Source of the DNA: Bacteroidales bacterium
GTDB lineage: Bacteria > Bacteroidota > Bacteroidia > Bacteroidales > GCA-2748055
Length of the DNA: 64,000 bases
Reading direction: 5' to 3'
NCBI GenBank assembly: GCA_021740585.1
Contig: JAIOZM010000004.1
Span: 27,118 to 91,117, forward strand
This document shows positions 45,435 through 54,923 of the stretch, piece by piece. Both the position numbers and the translations under genes were made by a program. Position 1 is the stretch's first letter. The number at the start of each line of letters is the position of its first letter. Below the pieces are notes generated by a model. It was not told the DNA's origin, did not search any database, and worked only from the letters and a program-made list of their open reading frames with translations.

Positions 45435-47087
45435 ATGAAAGTATTTACAATACTATTTTTGACAGTTCTTAGTACACATTTGTTTAGCTGTGCCCCAAAA
45501 ATTAATACATCAGAATCAAGCACCAAAGTGTTTGAGGCAGGCAATAGCATACTCGTCGTTTACTCAGATGTGCCCGGGCTTGCACCCTCAGAATTTTACA
45601 ACATCCGGGTGAGGTCAAAAGCAACTAAAAACGAATGGCAATCAGTTTTTCCGCTGATTAGCCACAATCTGATTAGTTCACTGCCTGAAGGAACTGAATC
45701 AAGAACAGGCGGTACCATAGGGCACTACCAGAAAAATACACGGGACTGGAGTCACACTTATGGCAACATAGAAATGAATGGGCCGGTTGAAGTTGAAATA
45801 TCCACTAAACCCGGGGTGCTTATTAATGGCAAGCCTATCTTTAAGGCTACCACACACCCTTCGCAAAAGGCCAGTGAAGCGAAAGTAGTAGATGCTAAAG
45901 TGTACTTTACCATAGACAAACCTGGCCAAATAATCATTGACATTAATGGTCAAATGGATGATCAGGAAACAGGGGGTGATTATAGCGGACCGACGATTCA
46001 CTCAATTGCTCTTTATGCTAACCCAATTATGGACAAGCCTTCGATGGAAAACGAGGGAGTGCTTGTGCTCAACCCGGGTCAAAAACCACCAACTGATCCT
46101 AACACCTACACCACTTTGTATTTTGCACCGGGCATTCATGATTTAGGCAAAAACATTAAGTTGCATTCCAATAAAAACTACTTCATACCCGGAGACGCAA
46201 TCGTATACGGAACTTTTAATAATTTTGATTTACCGTCGGGAGAGAATATTAAATTATATGGATTGGGTACAATTTCAGGCGATCGTCTGATGCATCCTTT
46301 ATATGATGACGATCACAAAGTTAGAAAGGAACCAAGAGAAAACTGGAAGTCAGTAAGCGTTAAAAATGCAATAAACGTAGAGGTTTTGGGAGTAAGCGTA
46401 TCGAATTGCGCCGAACACTCAGTTAATTTACAACCTGAAAATACAGGGGAATATAAAGGTAAAAAAATCACTTTTGTTAGATGGGCAAAAGTGGTCTCCT
46501 GGAGGGCAAATGGTGACGGTATTGGAAGTGCTCAGGTTGCCGAAGACTGCTTTATTCGTACCAGTGATGATTGTTCCTACGTAAAAGGAGACCGAATAAG
46601 GTGTACTTTCTGGAAAGACAGCAATGGAGCTATATTCCATATGGCAAACATACCGGATGATATATCGATTGTAATTGAAGATTGTGATTTACTATATAAC
46701 AGGAACAAAAATGATGGTTCGATGGGGGGCGGCGTTTTTGTTCAACGGTCAAACGGTAAGCCGGGGCAACAAAAAGTAGATGTTTTGGTCCAAAATTTTC
46801 GCATTCACGACAAATATCCGAATGTGCCTATTTTTAGTTTGGTTTCGAAATTTAATCATTTACCTTATGACCATAGATTGGGTGGTGTTGGCTCCAGCTA
46901 CAGCGGTATTACCTTTAGAAATGTCACTGCGGTGGCAGAATATGGAAAAGAAAAAATTATTGGCTGTTCGGAAGCTCCCTGGAATGGAGGCATTACTTTC
47001 GAGAACGTAGTTATTGGAGGAAAGAAAGTGACAAGCCTTGATGATTTTGAGCTTAATGAATTTGTTTCGGATATTACTTTTAAATGA
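45435..47087 (+). CDS. GH49-like right-handed beta-helix glycosidase, lipoprotein
   Basis: A 550-residue lipoprotein from ATG 45435 (the frame also allows TTG 45426); lipobox HLFSC (Cys19). The N-terminal beta-sandwich (PSEFYNIRVRSKATKNEW, WSHTYGNIEM) is followed by a beta-helix starting YFAPGIHDLGKNIKLHSNKN. The block WRANGDGIGSAQVAEDCFIR with TSDDCSYVKGDRIRCTFWKD matches the dextranase/isopullulanase (GH49) pattern in which paired Asp residues are catalytic. GH28-like enzymes share the helix, so GH49 is not certain. It is a tandem duplicate of the next gene, which differs by its T9SS export. It may cleave a sulfated alpha-glycan. Confidence 0.7.
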   Translation: MKVFTILFLTVLSTHLFSCAPKINTSESSTKVFEAGNSILVVYSDVPGLAPSEFYNIRVRSKATKNEWQSVFPLISHNLISSLPEGTESRTGGTIGHYQKNTRDWSHTYGNIEMNGPVEVEISTKPGVLINGKPIFKATTHPSQKASEAKVVDAKVYFTIDKPGQIIIDINGQMDDQETGGDYSGPTIHSIALYANPIMDKPSMENEGVLVLNPGQKPPTDPNTYTTLYFAPGIHDLGKNIKLHSNKNYFIPGDAIVYGTFNNFDLPSGENIKLYGLGTISGDRLMHPLYDDDHKVRKEPRENWKSVSVKNAINVEVLGVSVSNCAEHSVNLQPENTGEYKGKKITFVRWAKVVSWRANGDGIGSAQVAEDCFIRTSDDCSYVKGDRIRCTFWKDSNGAIFHMANIPDDISIVIEDCDLLYNRNKNDGSMGGGVFVQRSNGKPGQQKVDVLVQNFRIHDKYPNVPIFSLVSKFNHLPYDHRLGGVGSSYSGITFRNVTAVAEYGKEKIIGCSEAPWNGGITFENVVIGGKKVTSLDDFELNEFVSDITFK

Positions 47088-47097
47088 AAATACTAAA

Positions 47098-50000
47098 ATG
47101 ATAAATATAGTTGTTTTTCTACAATTTTTATGTGTGTTTATTCTTTTCGGAGCTTCACAGATCAGCGTCGCTCAGTCAAGCCCGCAATTTATTCAAGGCA
47201 GTGATACACTCGTTGCCTACACAGATGTTCCCGGCCTTGAACCATCGGAGTTCTATAACATTAGGGTTCGTTCGGCAGCAACCAATTACGAATGGGTCGA
47301 CTGTTTTGCAAACATTACCCGCAACCGCGCTTATTTGCAGGAACCCCATCCTAAAGGTGATAATAGACTTTACCATTTACATACAGATGGCTGGAGTCAC
47401 ACTTATGCCAATATTGAAATGAGTAAAAATTCAGGTGTTGAAGTTGAAATATCTCCTAAAAATGGTTTTAAAATTAATGGTCAGGATTTCTTTAAATCAG
47501 CTGTTCATCCTTCGCACAAAGCAAACACAGCATCTGTTGTTGAAGGCAAAGTTTATTTTACATTAAACAATCCGGCTTCTATCACAGTAGATATTAATGG
47601 ACAGATGGATGATTATCAGATAATTAGCCAAGTGCCAGAGACTAAGGTTACTGATCCAAATCGGCCACGTGTTCATACCATTACTATTTTTGCCCATCCT
47701 ATAATGGATAAACCATCCTTAGATGATCCAAACGTGGTTTTTGTGGAGCCCGGATTGATGCCCTCTTCCGATTTAGGTTCAGAAACTATACTGTATTTTA
47801 AGCCGGGTGTTCATGATATCGGCTTGGGATTTAAACTGCAGCCCGGTAAAAAGTATTATATCCCAGGAGATGCTGTTGTTTATGGCACAATGAATAATAT
47901 AGGTGTTGCAGGGAGTGGCAGTTTAGCCTCGGGTGAAAATATAAAAATATTTGGTGTGGGCACTATTTCAGGAGACAAACTTAACCATCCGAACTTTGAT
48001 TTTGTTTACGATCCTTCAAGTGATGAGCAAAAGCCTTACAAACCAATTTCAATTGACAATGCAAACTACTCCGGAGTGGAAGGAATTTGTTTGGCAAATG
48101 GAGCTTTTCACTCTGCGTATATAAATGGTACTGACTCATATTGTAAATGGGCAAAAGCTATTACATGGCGTGGAAATGGAGATGGTTTTGGGAATGTTTA
48201 TTTAACGGAGGATTGTTTCTTGAGAACTGCCGACGACTGTTCATACATTAAAGGCAACAAAAGAAGATGTGTTTTTTGGAAGGATTCTAATGCTGCGGTT
48301 TTTCACATGCCAAACATACCTGAAGATGATTCGCTTGTTATTGAAGATTGCGACGTGATTTATCTCAGGTCTGCTACAAATGCTTCTCGAGGCGATGGTG
48401 TTTTTGTTCAGCGAACACAGGGAGAAAAAGGACAACGCGGTGTAAATGTTTTGTTCAAAGATATTCGTATTCATGATAAATTTCCCAATGTACCGATTTT
48501 TAATCTCGCTTCGCACTATGTGGAATTTGACGATAAGCCCGATAATCGTTTCTATGGCGTTGGTTCAAGTTATAAAGGTATAACTTTTAGAAACATCACG
48601 GCAGTAGCGTCTTATGATGCATATGGCCCGGGTAAGAGCGAGCAAATATTGGGTCATGCTGAAGCACCTTGGTATGGTGGTGTTATTTTCGATAGTGTAT
48701 TTATTGCCGGTGAGCAGTTGACAAATCTGGACAGATTCAAAACCAACCAGTACGTAGAAGATATCTTATTCAGGATGCCTCAGGATTTCACTTTAACCAC
48801 AAATGCCGACCCCAATAAAGGTTCAATTATTGTTGATCCGGATCAGTCAGAATACATAGAATTTACCAGAATAGCCCTAACTGCGAAAGCCAAGCCCGGT
48901 TATGCATTTTCAGAATGGAGTGGTGATGCTTCAGGAACCGAAAATCCCATAATCATTAAGATGGATGGGAATAAAACGATTTCGGCCAACTTTACAATGG
49001 CAGAAATTGATAAGCCCATAGTTGTTGACACTCCGGGATCAGGTACATGGACTTTACCTGATGGCATCAAGTTGGCCTCTATTCAAGTCTGGGGTGCCGG
49101 TGGTGCGGGCGGTTCTGCAGCAAATGGAGATATTGCTGTTCAAACTCGTGGTGGTGGTGGTGCCGGTGGCAGTTATGCCGGTATAAGTATTAATGTCTCG
49201 GGAGGAGACATATTGACCTATTCCGTTGGGGCGGGTGGAGTTTTTGCTCCTGAAGGTTTTGCAAATCAATCTGTCGATCTTGTGCAGAATGGGGATTCAT
49301 CTTTTGTTGCACTAAACGGTGTTACCATTGTTTCAGCCATTGGGGGCCCCGGAGGGGAAAATATATCAGGAACTGTTGGTCAGGGACTTGGTGGTGTAGC
49401 TCCTCAAAGCGGTAATATTGGTGATGTAGTCTTCTATGGCGGAAATGGTGCTGCTGCAAACCCGGGCGGTACCGGTGGCGGAGGTGGTAGTGCAGGATCT
49501 GAAGGAAATGGAGGAGATGCCCCAAGTCCGTTATCCGGTTACGCACCAGGCGGCGCGGCAGGCAAAGGAGGTGGCGCTGCCGGTGCAGAAGGATTTAATA
49601 AAACTTTAGAGGGGAATAATGGATTGAGTCCCGGTGCCGGTGGTTCAGGAGCAGCAGTAAGAGTTACACTTAATACTGCAAAAAGCGGTGGTCTTGGTTC
49701 AGATGGCAAGTTGATAATTACCTTAATTCCAAATACAGTTGATTTGACAACAGAAGTGGTAAATGGATCGATCACACTCTCCCCTCCGGGTGGAGTATAT
49801 GATTATGAAACAGTTGTGATCTTAACCGCAATTCCAGATTCCGGATATCAATTTAATGGTTGGAGCGGTGATCTTTCAGGAAATGATAATCCTGATTCCA
49901 TAATAATGGATAGTTATAAAACGGTGACTGCTATAATAACACAAATCCCTTCGTACACACTCACTCTAAATGCTACCAATGGGGCTATTAATCCTGATCC

Positions 50001-50481
50001 TGTAGGAAGCACCTACAGTGAAGGTACCGTAGTTACTTTAACCCCTATTCCTGATTCAGGATATGAATTCCTCGAATGGAATGGCGATATAACCGGTTCG
50101 GAAAATCCCACAACAATTACCATGGATGCGGTTAAAAATATTACAGCAGTATTTAATGAAGTAACAAGTGTATATAGTAAATCTTATAACACTTCTTTAA
50201 TTACGATGCTGGAGGAGATTTATCCAAATCCATTTTCATTGAATACAACCATTCCTTATCGCTTGAGTGAAGCAACAAGCGTTAAATTATCCATTTATAA
50301 TTCTCTGGGACAAATAGTGTCTGTACTTGTAAATGAATATCAGGAAGCAGGACAATATAAAGTTGTTTGGTATCCAAGGGACAAAACAGGAAATCCGTTG
50401 CCAAAAGGCATCTACATTTGTCAACTTGAAACAAATAATTATTTGGTTCAAACAAAAAAAATAGTATTCCTAGAACTATAA
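47098..50481 (+). CDS. T9SS-exported GH49-like beta-helix enzyme with glycine-rich and bacterial-repeat domains
   Basis: A 1127-residue protein from ATG 47098 (MINIVVFLQF); an upstream in-frame ATG at 47038 would overlap the previous gene and place 20 extra residues before the signal peptide. Residues 1-23 are a signal peptide. The N-terminal ~560 residues are a paralogue of the preceding gene, with WRGNGDGFGNVYLTEDCFLR and TADDCSYIKGNKRR. Three bacterial-repeat (Flg_new_2/InlB-like) units follow: 48781-48999, 49738-49938 and 49948-50157. A glycine-rich insert (49012-49732) lies between the first and second. The end has a T9SS sorting domain (IYPNPFSLNTTIPYR). The catalytic part is probably displayed at the surface. 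Confidence 0.75.
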   Translation: MINIVVFLQFLCVFILFGASQISVAQSSPQFIQGSDTLVAYTDVPGLEPSEFYNIRVRSAATNYEWVDCFANITRNRAYLQEPHPKGDNRLYHLHTDGWSHTYANIEMSKNSGVEVEISPKNGFKINGQDFFKSAVHPSHKANTASVVEGKVYFTLNNPASITVDINGQMDDYQIISQVPETKVTDPNRPRVHTITIFAHPIMDKPSLDDPNVVFVEPGLMPSSDLGSETILYFKPGVHDIGLGFKLQPGKKYYIPGDAVVYGTMNNIGVAGSGSLASGENIKIFGVGTISGDKLNHPNFDFVYDPSSDEQKPYKPISIDNANYSGVEGICLANGAFHSAYINGTDSYCKWAKAITWRGNGDGFGNVYLTEDCFLRTADDCSYIKGNKRRCVFWKDSNAAVFHMPNIPEDDSLVIEDCDVIYLRSATNASRGDGVFVQRTQGEKGQRGVNVLFKDIRIHDKFPNVPIFNLASHYVEFDDKPDNRFYGVGSSYKGITFRNITAVASYDAYGPGKSEQILGHAEAPWYGGVIFDSVFIAGEQLTNLDRFKTNQYVEDILFRMPQDFTLTTNADPNKGSIIVDPDQSEYIEFTRIALTAKAKPGYAFSEWSGDASGTENPIIIKMDGNKTISANFTMAEIDKPIVVDTPGSGTWTLPDGIKLASIQVWGAGGAGGSAANGDIAVQTRGGGGAGGSYAGISINVSGGDILTYSVGAGGVFAPEGFANQSVDLVQNGDSSFVALNGVTIVSAIGGPGGENISGTVGQGLGGVAPQSGNIGDVVFYGGNGAAANPGGTGGGGGSAGSEGNGGDAPSPLSGYAPGGAAGKGGGAAGAEGFNKTLEGNNGLSPGAGGSGAAVRVTLNTAKSGGLGSDGKLIITLIPNTVDLTTEVVNGSITLSPPGGVYDYETVVILTAIPDSGYQFNGWSGDLSGNDNPDSIIMDSYKTVTAIITQIPSYTLTLNATNGAINPDPVGSTYSEGTVVTLTPIPDSGYEFLEWNGDITGSENPTTITMDAVKNITAVFNEVTSVYSKSYNTSLITMLEEIYPNPFSLNTTIPYRLSEATSVKLSIYNSLGQIVSVLVNEYQEAGQYKVVWYPRDKTGNPLPKGIYICQLETNNYLVQTKKIVFLEL
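49012..49732 (+). other. Glycine-rich domain within the second GH49-like protein
   Basis: About 240 residues, beginning WTLPDGIKLASIQVWGAGGAG and rich in GG, GGG and PGG. This pattern resembles the Gly_rich_2 family, which starts WTVPAGVTSVTVEVWGAGG in many surface and phage proteins. Such regions are thought to form polyglycine-II sandwiches. The nucleotide sequence shows uneven GGT/GGA/GGC codons. Confidence 0.7.
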
Positions 50482-50509
50482 TTCATTATACAGGATTGAT
50501 ATTAAATAG

Positions 50510-51105
50510 ATGCGCAGATTATTTATTTCAATAGCCTCAGTTTTTTAATAACATTAAGTTTTAGCTCACAGTAAAGTAAATCCGAAGCTCAGAATACATT
50601 AGCTGATATCACAAAACCGATTTCGGAGAATTACTATCCAAATAAATTTGCTTACAAGAGAAATCCATTGGTTCCAAATGACAGTTCTACCGATCCCGAC
50701 GTATACGTTTGCGACGGCACAGTATGAATGTATTGCTCCCAAGATAACCAGAAAAAGCCATGAGAAGGTTCATACGACAGAATGGATGGATACCATGTTT
50801 TCTCATCAAGCGATATGATTAACAGGACAGATCACGGCGAAATTATGCATTCACGCCAAGTAGCTTGGGGTAAAGAAGGATGGATGTGGGCACCCGTTGC
50901 TGCGCGCAAAGATGGAAAGTACTACCTCTATTATCCCCATAGAGATGTTGATGAGGTATGGAAAGTCGGAGAGGCAATAGCTGACTCACCTGAAGGCCCT
51001 TTCAAAGATACTGGCAAGCCTGTCGAAGGATTCACAGGTATTGATGCTCTGATTGATGATAGTTATGAAAAAAAAGGCCGTCAGGATATGAAGATAATGT
51101 CTTAA
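50510..51105 (+). pseudogene. Decayed GH43 gene remnant
   Basis: Frame 1 reads SEAQNTLADITKPISENYYP, STDPDVYVCDGTV-stop-MYCSQDN..-stop-..MDGYHVFSSSDM and WMWAPVAARKDGKYYLYYPH, clearly related to the GH43 at 42498-43496 (STDPDVNVWDEVV, WMWAPAAAQRDGKYYLYYPH). It has an early frame shift in a T run after ATG 50510 (MRRLFISIAS), then in-frame TAA and two TGA stops, one at a conserved Trp (WMYC), and the 3' half is missing after GFTGID. It is not functional. The ATG at 50782 gives only a 107-residue internal fragment. Confidence 0.8.
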
Positions 51106-51200
51106 AAGAATTATGAAATAGGTAAAAATTTCCTCACCATTCAAAGCGATAGCTCGTTTGCTTGTATGTAAATAATGCTGAAGGTATTTTTTTGTTTTAT

Positions 51201-51392
51201 AGAGGCTGTCTAAAAAGTCTGTATAGATTTCTTCGAACTTATAATTTGAAAGCTAAAGTTTTTTTACCCCTCCAAATCCCGATAAATCGGGACTTAAAAG
51301 TCCCCTTTAGGGGATTTAGAGGTGTTAAGATGAAAATAACTTTCAAATTGTAAGGTTTTATTTTTTTAATCTGACTTTTTGGACACCCTCTT
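51201..51392. mobile_element. MITE-like 192-bp imperfect inverted-repeat element
   Basis: The ends read agaggctgtctaaaaagtct and, inverted, agagggtgtccaaaaagtca. Inner arms are also inverted (tttgaaagc/aactttcaaa; tcccgat/atcggga; cccctttagggg). The whole folds into a multi-armed hairpin. There is no transposase. The half-motif agaggctgtct is shared with the core of the terminator at 23941-23992. It follows directly after the decayed GH43 fragment. A long terminator-type hairpin is an alternative explanation. Confidence 0.55.
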
Positions 51393-51510
51393 TATTTTTT
51401 GAATATTAACATAGGAAAGTCATTTTAATATTCCGGTGAATCTGATTTAACAGAGAAGAATAAAAGGCAGCTATATGCAATTCTATAGTTATATGCCTCA
51501 ATGCCGAAAA

Positions 51511-52761
51511 CTATTTAAGAACAATTCGTATCGTTTTTGCACTTTCATTCGAAACAATTTTTACCAGATAAATTCCGGATTCTTGATTGCTAAGATCAAT
51601 CTCTGCAATGTCTTCTTCAAAATCTGCCTGATAAACAGATTTCCCGCAAATGTTGAAAATACTAACTTTAAAAGGGCCTGTGGATTTTATGGTTAAAAGT
51701 CCTTCAGTAGGATTTGGATACAGGAACACCTTATCAGACCTTAAGTCTGAAGAAGTTGAATTAGGCAGTGGAGTCTCCGGAAAAGTATATGACAATGCTT
51801 CATACATTTTTAGCCAACCAATGAAATCTTGTCTTAGTTTAGATTTTTCTTGTTCGATATGAATAAAACGTCCTGAGCACATTGCAGCATTTTGTGTGCA
51901 AGGTGATGGACTCTGATTTAAAAAACGACCCTGAACATTTGTCGTTGCAATTAGCCGTGTCCAACTCAGATCGATATGAGCAATTTTGAAAGTCAGGCTG
52001 TTATCAATTTTAAACAATTCATCTCTAAGTATGGCTGTATAGTCTGGATTTGGGGTAATTCTGGTACCGTTACTCATAATCAAATAAGGATCAGTATCTC
52101 CCTTGGCAAATCCGTGAAGCTGAACGAAATATGTATTAGGTTGACTTAGAGACAATACTTCAGTAAGCCTTTCAAAAACCGATGCCGCATTGTGAGCATT
52201 ATCTGATATTTGGTAGGCAGTAGTTGAACTATTGCAGGCAGTTGTTGTTCCCGAGCATACAGAAAACTCACTGTGATTGCAACGGTGGGTACCACTTACA
52301 AAAAACGCTTTCGCCCCAAGATTTTTAAAACAAAAGATTCCCTGAAGACCTGTATTCGAATCATAAACAGGATGTGGAGACTGAATTACCAACTGGCTCC
52401 GGAGAGGATATCTGTTTATTATATATGTACCCCAGTAATGTTGTCTGGCTGACTTTTCTTCCACTACATAGTAGAATGCATGGGGGTCAACACTGTTATC
52501 TTCAAATTCAACAATCGTATAATTCAGAATATCTGCCTTTTGCCGGGCAGCGGATAAATCATCATTAAGTAATTGAACCATAAGTTCCTGCCATGTAATA
52601 AGTTCTCCCGCTTCGGGTTTGTCATAATCATTTCCACTGCTTCCTGGAATTGAGCTGATATAAGAAGAGATGTAGGTCGCAATATCACCGGTATAGGACT
52701 GGGCTTCAGTACGGACAAAAAGGATAATAAATAGAATGCCTGCAAGAAAAATTCTTTTCAT
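51511..52761 (-). CDS. Secreted T9SS protein of unknown function
   Basis: A 416-residue protein: signal peptide residues 1-20 (ending TEAQ), a central domain of ~300 residues, and a T9SS sorting domain (VFLYPNPTEGLLTI, GIYLVKIV). The central part has QSPHPVYDSNTGLQG, FFVSGTHRCNHSEFSVCSG, DNAHNAASVF and YFVQLHGFAKGD. The spaced His/Asp residues suggest a zinc-dependent hydrolase; N-formylglutamate amidohydrolase-like or polyglutamate-hydrolase-like folds are possibilities, not assignments. It contains several Cys (CNHSEFSVC, CNSST, CTQNAAMC) that could form disulfides. It stands alone, flanked by the MITE-like element and an AT-rich gap. Confidence 0.65.
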   Translation of the reverse strand: MKRIFLAGILFIILFVRTEAQSYTGDIATYISSYISSIPGSSGNDYDKPEAGELITWQELMVQLLNDDLSAARQKADILNYTIVEFEDNSVDPHAFYYVVEEKSARQHYWGTYIINRYPLRSQLVIQSPHPVYDSNTGLQGIFCFKNLGAKAFFVSGTHRCNHSEFSVCSGTTTACNSSTTAYQISDNAHNAASVFERLTEVLSLSQPNTYFVQLHGFAKGDTDPYLIMSNGTRITPNPDYTAILRDELFKIDNSLTFKIAHIDLSWTRLIATTNVQGRFLNQSPSPCTQNAAMCSGRFIHIEQEKSKLRQDFIGWLKMYEALSYTFPETPLPNSTSSDLRSDKVFLYPNPTEGLLTIKSTGPFKVSIFNICGKSVYQADFEEDIAEIDLSNQESGIYLVKIVSNESAKTIRIVLK

Positions 52762-53214
52762 ACGGAACTTTATTAATTTATGATAAATTCCTTACTGTAA
52801 TAAGGCTTATGGTATGCTTCCCGACCTAAAGATAAATGAAGTCTATGAGTTTTATACCCTACAAGGCTGTTTTTTGAAGTTTTTATTCCAAAAAATTTTT
52901 TTTTAAAGAGCTAAAATCTATATAATGTTAACCCGGTTTTTATTCTATTTTATATCTTCCTACTAATATATGGAATATACTTTTACATCATCCCTAATGG
53001 AAATAGGATGATTTACAATAATTTGAGCTGGCCGTTAAGGAGGATTGATCCGGAAACTAAAAACGGTATAAGAATATACGGATTTTGAATTTTTTATACC
53101 GGGGAAATAAATTTGGATAAGTGAAAAATTTTTCTATTTTAAACCTCGGAGGTCTATAGACCTCCGAGGTTTAAAATAAAATAAAATAAAATAAAACAAA
53201 AGTTATTTATTCTT
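52762..53214. other. AT-rich intergenic region with a long palindrome
   Basis: No gene is seen. The strong feature is the 44-bp palindrome at 53135-53178, followed by a pentamer run (aaaat repeated about five times, 53173-53197). The rest (52762-53130) is AT-rich and shows nothing definite. Confidence 0.6.
53135..53178. terminator. 44-bp perfect palindrome, probable terminator of asnB
   Basis: Bases 53135-53178 are a perfect palindrome centred between 53156 and 53157 (aacctcggaggtctataga and its complement). It has T/A-rich flanks and lies 37 bases past the asnB stop (- strand). The complete absence of an unpaired spacer would give a very stable hairpin, or a cruciform. Confidence 0.75.
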
Positions 53215-54801
53215 CTAAACCCCACTCTTCCCATAATTCGGAAGAACCCTTGCGCTGGGATCATTAACATCGCAGTTTTTCCATTCCTTATTCGGCATCC
53301 AATAAGCTGGGATAACTTCTGCTTTTCCGGGAAAATGCTTCTCGAAAATGTCGCGATACATCAACGATTCTTTAGAAATAGGTGGAGCGTAAGAATATTT
53401 CAGTTGAGCCAATAACAAGTCTTCTTCGGTGTACATTTCTTCTGCCCATGCTTTTAAATTATCTACCATACTATGACCAACAGCATCGGAGAAAGCGGCC
53501 TTTTCTCTGTATAGTATGTCATTTGGTAAGTAATCACCTTCAAATGATTTCCTGAGCAGGTATTTTCCTACGCCGGTAAAATTCATTTTTAATTCAGGCT
53601 TTATATGCATAACGTATTCTACAAAATCAAGATCCCCAAAAGGAACTCTTGCCTCAAGACCATTCGAACTTATCGACCTGTCGGCTCGAAGCACGTCATA
53701 CAAATATATTTCCTTCAATCTTTTCTCGGCTTCTTTTTGAAAGGCAGCAGGGGAGGGTGCGAAATCGGTGTATTTATAACCAAAGATTTCATCGCTGATT
53801 TCACCTGTCATTAGCACTTTTATGTCTGTTTTTTCCGAAATATACTTCGAAACCAAATACATGCCAATAGATGCCCGAATGGTTGTAATATCCCAGGTTT
53901 CAATATTATAAATAAGGCTGCTGAGTGTGTCGAAAATATCCTGTTTTGAAAAAAGAACCTCAGTGTGATCTGCACCTAAGTATTCGGCCACTGTCCGGGC
54001 GTATTTTGCATCAATCGGATCTTTATCAATCCCCACAGCAAAGGTACGGATTGGCTTGTCCAGCATTCTGGCAGCCACAGCGCAAACAAGACTCGAATCG
54101 AGTCCCCCGCTTAACAAAAAGCCAACAGGAACATCAGAACTAAGCCTTTTTCTAATTCCTTCCGACAATAAGTCATGGATGTTTTCGAATACTTCTTCAA
54201 TACTGTGATCGGAATAAGAATCGACCCTCGAGATATCTCTATAGGGCAAAATTTCACCATTTTCATAATAATGACCCGGAGGGAACGGAGTAACTTTTTT
54301 GCAAATCTCACTCAGACTTTTCATTTCACTGGCAAATAAAATATCTCCTTGCTCGCTGTAACCATAAAACAATGGTCGGATGCCAATTGGATCTCTCGCA
54401 GCAAAATATTTCTTCTCTTCAGAATCATATATTACACAAACAAATTCAGCGTCAAGCTCCAACGCAGTTTGCTTTATACCTTTTTCTAAAAACATTGGCA
54501 GGATTACCTCGCAATCGCTCGTTGATTTAAAATCATATGTACTTTCGTATTTTTTCTTAAGCTCAGGATAGTTATAGACTTCCCCATTGGCAACTAAATG
54601 AATATTCTTATAGCTCATGGGCTGATTCCCATCGTCGCTTACGTCCATAATTTTCAAACGGTGAAACCCCATCCATCCATTTTCACTAAAATCACGTATC
54701 ACACTATTATCCGGACCTCTGTATTTAATCTTTTGAAACTCACTGGCTATTTCCAGTCTTGTTTTACGATCGCTTCCTGTATAAACTGTAAATCCACACA
54801 T
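53215..54801 (-). CDS. asnB: Asparagine synthetase (glutamine-hydrolysing)
   Basis: A 528-residue two-domain enzyme converting aspartate, glutamine and ATP to asparagine. Cys2 (MCGF) is the glutaminase nucleophile; RGPDNS and the VANGEVYNYPELK segment belong to the class II amidotransferase domain (1-190). The PP-loop ATP-binding motif SGGLDSS is at residues 231-237, and GADHTEVLF and TGEISDEIFGYKYTDFAP are in the synthetase domain. The length and order match the AsnB type. It appears monocistronic with its own palindromic terminator. Cytoplasmic. Confidence 0.95.
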   Translation of the reverse strand: MCGFTVYTGSDRKTRLEIASEFQKIKYRGPDNSVIRDFSENGWMGFHRLKIMDVSDDGNQPMSYKNIHLVANGEVYNYPELKKKYESTYDFKSTSDCEVILPMFLEKGIKQTALELDAEFVCVIYDSEEKKYFAARDPIGIRPLFYGYSEQGDILFASEMKSLSEICKKVTPFPPGHYYENGEILPYRDISRVDSYSDHSIEEVFENIHDLLSEGIRKRLSSDVPVGFLLSGGLDSSLVCAVAARMLDKPIRTFAVGIDKDPIDAKYARTVAEYLGADHTEVLFSKQDIFDTLSSLIYNIETWDITTIRASIGMYLVSKYISEKTDIKVLMTGEISDEIFGYKYTDFAPSPAAFQKEAEKRLKEIYLYDVLRADRSISSNGLEARVPFGDLDFVEYVMHIKPELKMNFTGVGKYLLRKSFEGDYLPNDILYREKAAFSDAVGHSMVDNLKAWAEEMYTEEDLLLAQLKYSYAPPISKESLMYRDIFEKHFPGKAEVIPAYWMPNKEWKNCDVNDPSARVLPNYGKSGV

Positions 54802-54923
54802 AATTCTATTCCCTGTTTAAAATTACCTTAACTTTTAATTCGTTACTTTCAGGGTGTAAAGATATGTAAATAGTAACTAAAAGCAATGATAAAAAGTAAA
54901 AAAGTAAGAAAAAAGGTAAATAA

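Noticed and set aside
47038..47097. Upstream ATG for the second GH49-like gene
   Set aside because: It overlaps the previous coding sequence by 50 bases and puts 20 residues before the signal peptide; 47098 fits better.
50482..51510. Insertion sequence carrying a transposase
   Set aside because: No transposase frame is present; only an inverted-repeat element and a gene remnant are seen.
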